From contig NZ_NIOF01000004.1 of assembly GCF_002205645.1 (NCBI RefSeq), positions 310,001-374,000 on the forward strand: 64,000 nt of DNA, given 5' to 3'. Position numbers and translations under genes: made by a program. This DNA comes from Roseateles aquatilis. GTDB taxonomy: Bacteria; Pseudomonadota; Gammaproteobacteria; Burkholderiales; Burkholderiaceae_C. Positions 1-8,300 of the stretch are shown here, piece after piece (position 1 is the first letter of the stretch; the number at the start of each line of letters is the position of its first letter). The notes beneath the pieces were generated by a model. That model was not told the DNA's origin. It saw only the letters and a program-made list of their open reading frames with translations, and did not search any database.

Positions 1-127
1 CCTCGGCCGCAAGGCAGTGCGTGGCATAATGCCTTTTCTTTCGCGGCCCCTCGCCTCTCCTTCGAACGAAGGTTCTGGACGACGGTCCCGCGCAGCGGCC
101 CCATCCCAGGGGCCGCGTTGCTGATGA
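1..127. other. Non-coding leader before tRNA-Leu
   Basis: No coding region is supported. A hairpin with arms AAGGCA (11-16) and TGCCTT (30-35) is followed by TTCTTT and could be the terminator of a gene left of the window. A 14-bp palindrome CCTTCGAACGAAGG lies at 59-72. A further GC hairpin (GCGGCCCC/GGGGCCGC) lies just upstream of the tRNA. No convincing promoter could be assigned. Confidence 0.4.
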
Positions 128-212
128 GCCCGGATGGCGAAATCGGTAGACGCAGGGGACTCAAAATCCCCCGCCGCAAGGTGTGCCGGTTCGAGTCCGG
201 CTCCGGGCACCA
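128..212 (+). tRNA. tRNA-Leu (anticodon CAA)
   Basis: This is a class II (long variable arm) tRNA. Acceptor strand GCCCGGA (128-134) pairs with TCCGGGC (202-208), followed by discriminator A209 and an encoded CCA at 210-212. The anticodon stem GGGGA/TCCCC encloses the loop CTCAAAA, placing anticodon CAA at 162-164, which reads UUG. The T arm contains GGTTCGAGTCC. The D-loop and variable-arm layout match bacterial leucine tRNAs such as E. coli LeuX. A short inverted repeat (208-227) begins inside the 3' end. Confidence 0.95.
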
Positions 213-279
213 CTCTCAAGAGTGGTGCAGTCTGCTCATCAGTTGACCCCTCCCGTTCCGCGTTTTCCTCCGCGTCGCT

Positions 280-304
280 CCGCATTCATCGAATGCGGAT
301 TTGA
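280..304 (+). terminator. Possible terminator downstream of tRNA-Leu
   Basis: A perfect 8-bp stem CCGCATTC/GAATGCGG with a 3-nt loop (280-298) is followed by the short T-rich run ATTTGA. It lies 70 bp past the tRNA and is a plausible but weak intrinsic terminator. Confidence 0.4.
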
Positions 305-838
305 CTCGGATCAGCCGAGCCGTCGCGCCGCCACGCAGCAGGACCGGATCTCTCACGACCCTGGCTGTTCGCCGTGACCATTCGACGGCGGTGACGCCCA
401 GCGGTCGTTTGCCCAGGGCTGCGCAGCACTTGCCGGCCTTCCTGCTCCCCTCGCGCCCGCCACGTGCCCTTCGCGCGCGGCTCCGACCACCCACTCGCTC
501 GCCCTCGCTCCGCCGTTCAGGACTTTGAGCCACCACTTTCACGTCAATCCGGTGAGGCCCGTTTTCCTGCCTGAACCAACATTGACCAGTTATGCAATAG
601 CAAACATTAATATACTTTCAATAACTACAACCACATATTAATCACACCTCAAAGAAAAACCATCAACAAGTGTTGAAATTGGCATTTTCAGAAAACATCT
701 ACAAATACCTTCGATCGAGAATTCATTGACGGATATCATGGCGTGACAAATCGATGCTACCTAGACTGCAGGCATTGATTCACTCTTCAATCCACCCCCC
801 TCCATGCCCGTGCGGCGAAAGGGAACGGGCGAGTTGTC
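305..838. other. Long intergenic region with AT-rich segment upstream of the type I secretion locus
   Basis: No supported gene lies between the tRNA and the TolC-like gene. From about 575 to 740 the base composition switches abruptly to AT-rich (runs such as ACATTAATATACTTTC), unlike everything else in the window. Several promoter-like hexamers occur there (TTGACC at 582, TATACT at 611, TTGAAA at 673, TTGACG at 726), but none forms a well-spaced -35/-10 pair. The segment probably holds the promoter of the secretion operon; it could also be a site for a nucleoid silencer of acquired DNA. Confidence 0.5.
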
Positions 839-2221
839 ATGCACAAGATCCTTTCTATCCGAGCCTGCATCCTGCTCCTCGCCGGCTTGTATGGCCCGGC
901 CGCAGTACAACCCGCCGCGGCCGAGCCGAAGCGCTGTGACACATCCCTCCAGGCCAACGCGCCATTGACGCTCTCAGCCGCCGTTGATACCGCGCTGTGC
1001 CTGAATGCGAGGACCGCCTCGGCGTGGGCCGCGATTGACGCGCAAACTGCGCAGGTCGGTTTGGCGAAGGCCGCGTATCTGCCGACGATCAACGGCTCGA
1101 TCACCGCGCAAACCAATGCCACCCAATACCCCGGCAGCGACACCCCAGGCAATCGGGTAAAGGGCCACACCAGTTATCTGGGATTGAATTGGCGATTGTT
1201 CGACTTCGGCGAACGCGCCGCCAACGAAGCGAGCGCCGTCACCCTGCTGTCCGCTGCGATGGCGAGCCATGACGACGCCGTGCGCAAGACGCTCTCGGAC
1301 ACAGTTCAGGCCTATTTCGCGGCGTTGCAGGCGCGGACCACGCTGGACGCGAAGAAGTACGCCGCGGAGCTGTCGCAGAAGACGGTCGCCGCCGCTCAGC
1401 GTCGGGAAGCCAAGGGCGTCACCAGCCGCAGCGACACCCTGCAGGCGGAAACCGCCCACGCCCGTGCACGCTTGGCGCAGCAACGCGCCAAGGCCGATTT
1501 CGACAAGGCCATCACCTCGCTCGTGTACGTGATCGGTGTCGCGACCGACACGCCCCTGACCCTGCCGGAACACATGGCCCCGGTCCCGGCGACCGACCTC
1601 CCGCCGCTGTCGGAGCTGCTGACGGACGCCCGTGCCAGCCACCCGGCCATCCTCGCCGCCCGCGCCCAGCGCGACGCCAGCGAGCGCAGCATCGCGGCGG
1701 CACGGTCCGAGGGCCGTCCCACGGTCGATTTCAGCGTCTCCCGCTATCAGAACGGCTATCCGAATCAGAGTATCCAGGCCACCCGCTCCAACACCGTCAC
1801 CGCGGGCATCACGTTGACGATTCCGATATTCGACGGGTTCGCCAGAAAATTCAAAATCGATCAGGCCAGAGCGCAGGCCGACAAGAGTGCCATCCAGGCG
1901 CTTGATACCGAATACCAAGTGCTCGGCGATCTGATCAAGTCGCATGCCGACGCAGTTTCATCGCTGGAAAACCTGGATGCCTCGAAACAGTTGATCAAGG
2001 CCGCCAGCGCTTCACTGGAATCAGCGAGCAATCGGTATGAACATGGCGTCGGCGACATTCTCGAACTGATCATCGCGCAAAACGCCATCGGCGACGCGAT
2101 GGACGTTCTCGGGCAGTTCGAAAACCAGTGGGATTCAGCGCGCCTGAAACTGATGATCGAGACCGGCCGGATTGACCGCGCGCGTCTCACCGCGCCGGAT
2201 TCCGCCGCGCCCACCCCCTGA
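839..2221 (+). CDS. TolC-family outer-membrane channel of a type I secretion system
   Basis: This 460-aa outer-membrane efflux protein is the predicted exit duct that docks on the HlyD adaptor and ABC exporter encoded downstream. An N-terminal Sec signal (basic start, hydrophobic ILLLAGLYG, cleavage near residue 28 after PAAA) precedes two alpha-helical OEP repeats. Family features are visible: LTLSAAVDTALCLN near the start, RREAKGVTSRSDTLQAETAHARA in the first repeat (shown only in part by convention of the family), and ASNRYEHGVGDILELI in the second. Length matches TolC/AggA-type proteins. The next gene starts 90 bp downstream on the same strand, so it probably leads the secretion operon. 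Substrate specificity is inferred from context only. Confidence 0.9.
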   Translation: MHKILSIRACILLLAGLYGPAAVQPAAAEPKRCDTSLQANAPLTLSAAVDTALCLNARTASAWAAIDAQTAQVGLAKAAYLPTINGSITAQTNATQYPGSDTPGNRVKGHTSYLGLNWRLFDFGERAANEASAVTLLSAAMASHDDAVRKTLSDTVQAYFAALQARTTLDAKKYAAELSQKTVAAAQRREAKGVTSRSDTLQAETAHARARLAQQRAKADFDKAITSLVYVIGVATDTPLTLPEHMAPVPATDLPPLSELLTDARASHPAILAARAQRDASERSIAAARSEGRPTVDFSVSRYQNGYPNQSIQATRSNTVTAGITLTIPIFDGFARKFKIDQARAQADKSAIQALDTEYQVLGDLIKSHADAVSSLENLDASKQLIKAASASLESASNRYEHGVGDILELIIAQNAIGDAMDVLGQFENQWDSARLKLMIETGRIDRARLTAPDSAAPTP

Positions 2222-2310
2222 CCTTCCAACCTTCCTGAGTTCCCCCAGCCGGCCGGGGGGCGGCGCCAGCCATTCCCCGGCATTTCATCCAGTAACCACC
2301 GGATACCCAA

Positions 2311-5300
2311 ATGACCCCCCTCTCCAATCTGAATGCCCTGAGTCAAGCCGAGTTTTCCGCGCTGAGCGCGCAGGACCTCGCGCATGTGCCGACCAGCGCG
2401 ATCGGCACGCTCGACATGGCGCATTGCCAGTGGTTGAGCAGCGCGCAAATCGCAGCGATGACGGCGTCGCAACTCCACGCCCTGACGGCGCAGCAAATCG
2501 GTGTGCTGACTCCCCAGCAGATCGCGGCGATGCATCAGCCGCAGTCGCTGTCCCTGGCGGCGGTCGGCAGCCTCTCCGGGCCCCAGATGGCGGCCATGGT
2601 GAACGGCTGGAGCTACTTCAGCGTGGCCTGGCTCAGCGCCCTGACGCCCGCCGCCCGCGCGGGCATCACGGCGCAGAGGATTCCCGGCCTACGGCGCTGG
2701 TCCACCTTGCCGGCCGCATTCATCAATGACCTGGCCCCGGCCACCATCGCCGCCATCCCGGCGCTGCGCATCGGGCGCCTCATGGCCACCACCGTCGCGG
2801 GCTTGACCGCCGCCACGGTCGCCGGCCTCTCGGCGGGCCAGTTCAGCTCGTTCACCAAATTCGCCGACCTCTCCGAGGACGGCACCCGAGGCCTGCGGGC
2901 CGCCGTCGTAAAGAGCTGGACGCCGGCGCAAGTGGCCCTGCTGGCCCACATCGAAGCGCTGGCCCCCGACGCGGTATCGGCCCTGAGCGCCGCGCAGGTG
3001 GCCGCCCTGGGTCAGGACGCCTGGCCCAAGGCGAGCGCGGCGTGGCTGAACGCGTTGTCGGCGGATGTGCTGGCCACCGTTCCCTTCACCACCATCGGCC
3101 GGCTCTCCGCGACGGTGGCCGCCGGCTTGAGCCCGAGCACCATCCGCGCGATGAACCCCGCGCAGATCGCCGCGCTGCCGGCCTTCGGTTCGCTGTCCCT
3201 GGCCGCCGTGGCGGCGTTGAGCCCGGACCAGGTCGCCGCCCTGGCCCAAGGTCTGATCAGCGTCGGCGCCGATTGGTTCAACGCCCTGTCGCCGGACGCC
3301 CTGCGCGCCATCCCGGTCGGCAACATCCCCGCTCTCTCGTCCGCGGTCGTCCAAGGGCTGACGGCCACCACCCTGGGCGCGATGTCGGCTCAGCAGTTGG
3401 CGGCGATTCCCCACCCCGAGCTCATCTCGCCGACGACCATCGCCGCCCTGACCGCGGCCCAGATCGCGTCCTTCACCATCGACTGGTCGAGCGTGGGCGC
3501 CGACTCGCTCAATGCGCTCCCGCGCGATGCCGTGGCCTCGCTGTCGGTGGCGGACATCGGCAAGATTTCTCCCGCTGCCGTTCCGGCACTGGACGCCAAC
3601 ATGCTGTCCGGCATGAGCGCTCCGCAACTGGCCGCGATCCCGTCGCCCGAGCTGCTGTCGACACAGGCCGCGGCGGTTCGCACCGCCGCCTTGGGGCCGG
3701 CAGACTGGACGCTGGTGACCGCCGCCTGGCTGAACGCCCAGTCGCCGGAAGTCATCGCGACCTTCGCGCCGACGGACCTCGCCAAGATGCCGGCCGCCGT
3801 GGCCCCCGGACTGGTCGCCTCGACGATCACCGCGCTGTCGCCAACGCAGTTGGCGGCGGTGCCCGCGCTCGGCACCCTGTCGTCTCCCGCCGTCGCCGCG
3901 ATCAGCCCGGCACAGGTCGGCGCAATCGGCACGACGGCCTGGGCCAGCTTCAGCGCCGCATGGCTGAACGCGCTGTCCGCGCAAGCCGTGGCCGCCATCC
4001 CGGCGGGCAGCGCGGGCAGCAATCAGATCTCGACCGCTGCCTGCAGGACGTTGAGCGCCGACTTCGTTCGCGCCCTGTCCCCGCAACAAATCTCCTCCAT
4101 GCATGTCGACGCCTTCTCGACGGCGGCCGTCGCCGCCATGTCGGGCGCTCAGGTCGCGGCGATCACGTTCAGCTTCTACTGGATGAACGCGAGCTGGTTC
4201 AACGCGCTCTCGCCGCAGGCCCTGGCCGCCGTGCCAGCCACCGCGTTCTCCCAGATCAGCGCGTCGACCGTGGCGGGGCTCGGTGCTTCGACGATCAGCG
4301 TCCTGTCGCCGACACAGATCGCGTCGCTGACGCTCATCGGCTCACTGTCGCCGATTGCGGCGGCCGCGCTGAGCCCGGCACAGGCCAGCACCATCACGCA
4401 AGGCCTTGGCAACGTCAGCCCGGCCTGGATCAACGGCCTGTCGGCCGCCACCGTCGCGGCCCTGCAACCGGTCGCTTTCCGTCAGCTTTCCAACGCAACC
4501 ATCCAGGGCCTGAGCGTCGCCACGGCCTCCGCGCTGTCGGCCGACCAGTGGGCGGCACTGCCCGCCCCGGAGATGCTGTCCACCGACGCCGCCGCGATCC
4601 GCAACGCCGTGCTCGGCCCCTGGGCCTCGACGAAGTGGGCCACCCTCGGCGCGGACTGGTTCAATGCCCTGTCGCCCGCCGAGCTGGCGACCCTGCCGGC
4701 CGGCGGCCTCAGCCTGATCCCCACCACCGCGATCGCGGGACTCTCGGCCGGCACCGTCGCCGCCCTGTCCCCCCGTCAGATCGCGGCCCTGAGCAATCCG
4801 GAGCTGCTCAGTCCCGCGGCCGCCGCCAGCCTGACGGCCGCGCAGGTCAACGCCCTGCAGACCGGCTGGGCCGCGGTCGGCGGTGACTGGCTCAATGCCT
4901 TGTCGTCGTCGGCCATCGCCGCGATCCCGGTCGGCGCGATGGCTCAACTGTCCAAGACCGCCGTGGCAGCCTTGGGCGCCAACGCGGTCGGCGCCATGAC
5001 CGTTGCCCAGTTGACGTCGATGACGCAGCTGAGTTCGCTGACAACGCTCGCGACGCAGGGCGTCTCCGCCGCCGCGGTGCGTGCCATGACGCCGCAGCAG
5101 ATCCGCATGCTGGTCCACATCGACGGCTTGAGCCCTGATGCCGTCAGCGCACTGACGGCTGCCCAGGTGGCCAGCATCTCCGTCGGCTGGAACAACATGC
5201 AACCCGCGTGGCTGAGCGCGCTGTCCACGGACGCCATCGCCGCGATCCCGCCCGCGGGCATCGCCAAGCTGCGGAGCGACTCGCTGCGGGCGCTGAGCCC

Positions 5301-8300
5301 CGGCGCGATCACCGCCATGAGCATGGCTCAACTGACCGCCCTGGCCAACCCCGAGGTGCTGTCGCCTGACACGATCCGGGCCATGTCGCCCGCGCAGATC
5401 GTCGCGCTCTCGCACGTCGAGAATCTGTCGTTCGCGGCCGTCGCGGCGCTCAGCGCCGATCAGGCCGCGGCACTGCCCTCGCTGGCATCGATGCGCGCAG
5501 GCTGGATCAACGCGTTGTCGCCGACGGCCCTTTCCGCCATCGCGCCAACCCTCGTCCAGTCGCTGACCCCGAGTGTCGTCAGCCAGCTCACCGCCACCAC
5601 CGTCGCCGCGCTGACCCCGGCGCAGCTCGGCGCGATGAGCAACGCCTCCTATCTGTCGCCCGCGGCCGTCGCCGGCCTGACGGCCGCCCAGACGCCGGTA
5701 TTCCTGCCCTCGGACTGGCTGCGCATGGGGTTCGACACGCTCTCCGCCTCCGCCCTGGCGGCGATCCCCACCAGCGTGCTGGGCCAGCTCGACCCGAAGA
5801 TGACGTCGTCGCTGAAGGCCGCGGTTGCCGCCGCGATGACGCCCCAGCAGATCGCCGCCATGCCGTCGCCGGACACGCTGCCCGTCAGCGTCGTCGCCGC
5901 GCTGACGGGGCCCCAACTGGGGGCCATCCTGGCTCGGCAAGGCACACTGCGATCCGACTGGCTCAACGTGCTGCAGCCCGCCGCCATCGCCGTCATCCCG
6001 TCCTCGATCGTGGCCCGGATCTCCGATCAGGCCATCGGCAAGCTCCCGGCCGGCACGATCGCCGCGATGTCCACCGAGCAACTGTCCGCGCTGGCGCACC
6101 TGGAGTTGCTCGCGCCCTCCGCGGTCGCGGGCCTGACCGCTTCGCAGATCGCGAACCTGCCCGCCCCCTGGGATCGCGTCAGCGGTGCCTGGATCGGCGC
6201 CCTGTCGCCGGCCGCCATCGCGGCGATTCCGCTGACCGGCGTCGGCAGGTTCAGCGCCGCGGCTGTCGCGGCGCTGGACGCCAGCACCGTGCGCGCCATG
6301 ACGGCCGAGCAAGTGGGCGCGCTGGCGGACCCGGCGCTCCTGGCACCGGCCAGCGTGGCCGCCTTGAGCGCCGCGCAGGTCGGCGCCATCGCCAACCACC
6401 TGGACCACGTGAGCGCCGGCTGGATCGACGCGCTGTCGGCGCAGGCCATCGCCGCGCTGCCCGCGGCCGCCATCGGCGCCTGGTCGCCGTCGATCGTTCA
6501 GGGGCTGAGCACGGCGGTGCTCTCCGCCATGAGCATCGCCCAGCTCGCGGCGATCCCGTCGCCCGAGCTGCTGTCGCCCGAGGCCGCCGCCATCCGCGTC
6601 AACGCGCTCGCTCCGACGGACTGGGCCCTGGCTGGCGCGGACCGCCTCAATGGACAGACCTCGGCGTTCATCGCCAGCATCGCGGTCGCGGACATCGCCA
6701 AGCTGTCCCCCTCCGTGGCACCGGGACTGGCCGCCTCGACCATCGCCGCCTTGACGCCCGCGCAACTGGCGGTCCTGCCCGCGCTGGGTACGCTGTCGCC
6801 CGCCGCCATCGCCGCGATCAGCCCGGCCCAAGCCGGAGCGATCGCAGCGGCGACCTGGAGCACCATCACCGCGACCTGGCTCAATACCCTGTCCGCACCA
6901 ACCGTGGCAGCCATTCCGGCGGGCAACGCGGGCAGCGCCCAGATCTCGTCCGCCGCCTGCAAGGCGCTGAGCGCCGACTTCATCCGCGCCCTGTCTCCGA
7001 AACAGATCGGCAGCATGCACGTCGACAGCTTTCCCGCAGCGGCCGTCGGCACGCTGTCGAGCGCTCAGGTCGCGGCGATCACGTTCACCTTCTTCTACAT
7101 GAACGCGAACTGGTTCAACGCGCTGTCCCTCGACGGCCTGGCGGGGGTGCCCCCGTCCGGTTGCGGCCAGATCACCGCGGCGACCACGGCGGGGCTCGGC
7201 GTGTCGACCGTCGCCGCCCTGTCGCCAGCGCAGGTCGGGTCGATGAAGTACGTCGGCTCGCTATCGCTTGGCGCCGTGGCCGCGCTCAGTCCGGCTCAAG
7301 TCGGCGCCCTCTCCCAAGGATTGGGCGGGGTGAATGCATCGTGGCTCGGCGCGTTGTCGCCAAGCGCCTTCGCGGCCTTGCCGCCAGCGGCACTGGCCAG
7401 CCTGTCGACCTCGGTCCTCGCGCAACTGAGCACCGCGATGGTGTCCCAGATGTCCATCGACCAATTGGCGGCCCTGCCTTCAGCCAGCCTGTCCTCGGAC
7501 GCCAACGCCGTGCGCAGCGCCGCGCTCGGTCCGTGGGCCTCGGTGACGTGGACTCAAGTCGGCGCGGACTGGATCAATGGCCTGTCGCCGAGCGACCTGG
7601 CCACCCTGCCCGGCGGCGGCATCAGCCTGCTCACCGCCACGACGATCCAGGGACTGTCCGCCGCCACCGTCGCGGCCCTCTCACCGCGACAGGTCGCCGC
7701 CCTGTCCAGTCCCCAGTCGCTGTCGACCGGCGCGGTCGCCGCCCTCTCGGCGGCTCAGGTGTCGACCCTTCAGATCGGCTGGAACGCGGTCGGCAGCGCC
7801 TGGCTCAACGCCCTGTCGCCAGCCGCCGTCGCCGCCCTGCCCGTGGGCGCGATGGCCCAGTTGTCAGGTGCTGCGATCGGGGGACTGACGGCCACCGCCG
7901 TGAGCGCCCTGAGCGGCCCGCAACTGATGGCGATGAAGAACCTCGGCTCGCTGTCATCGGCCGGGTCGCAAGGCATCACCGCTGATGCGATCCGCGCCAT
8001 GCCCCCCGAGCAGATCGCCCGGCTCTCCTGCCCGCAGGGGCTGAGCGCAGCCGCCGTCGGCGCCTTGTCCGCCGCGCAGGTGAGCAACATCAGCAGCAGC
8101 TTCGGCAACATGTGGGGCGCGTGGTTCAACGCCATGACGCCCGAGGCCTTCGCCGCCATCCCCCCGGCCGCGATGAAAACCTTGTACACCGGCGCGATCG
8201 GTCAGTTGAGCGCCGCGACCGTCGGCGCCATGACCCTCGATCAACTCGCCTCGCTCACCAACATCGGCCTGCTGTCGGCGGACGGCATCAAGGGCCTGCG

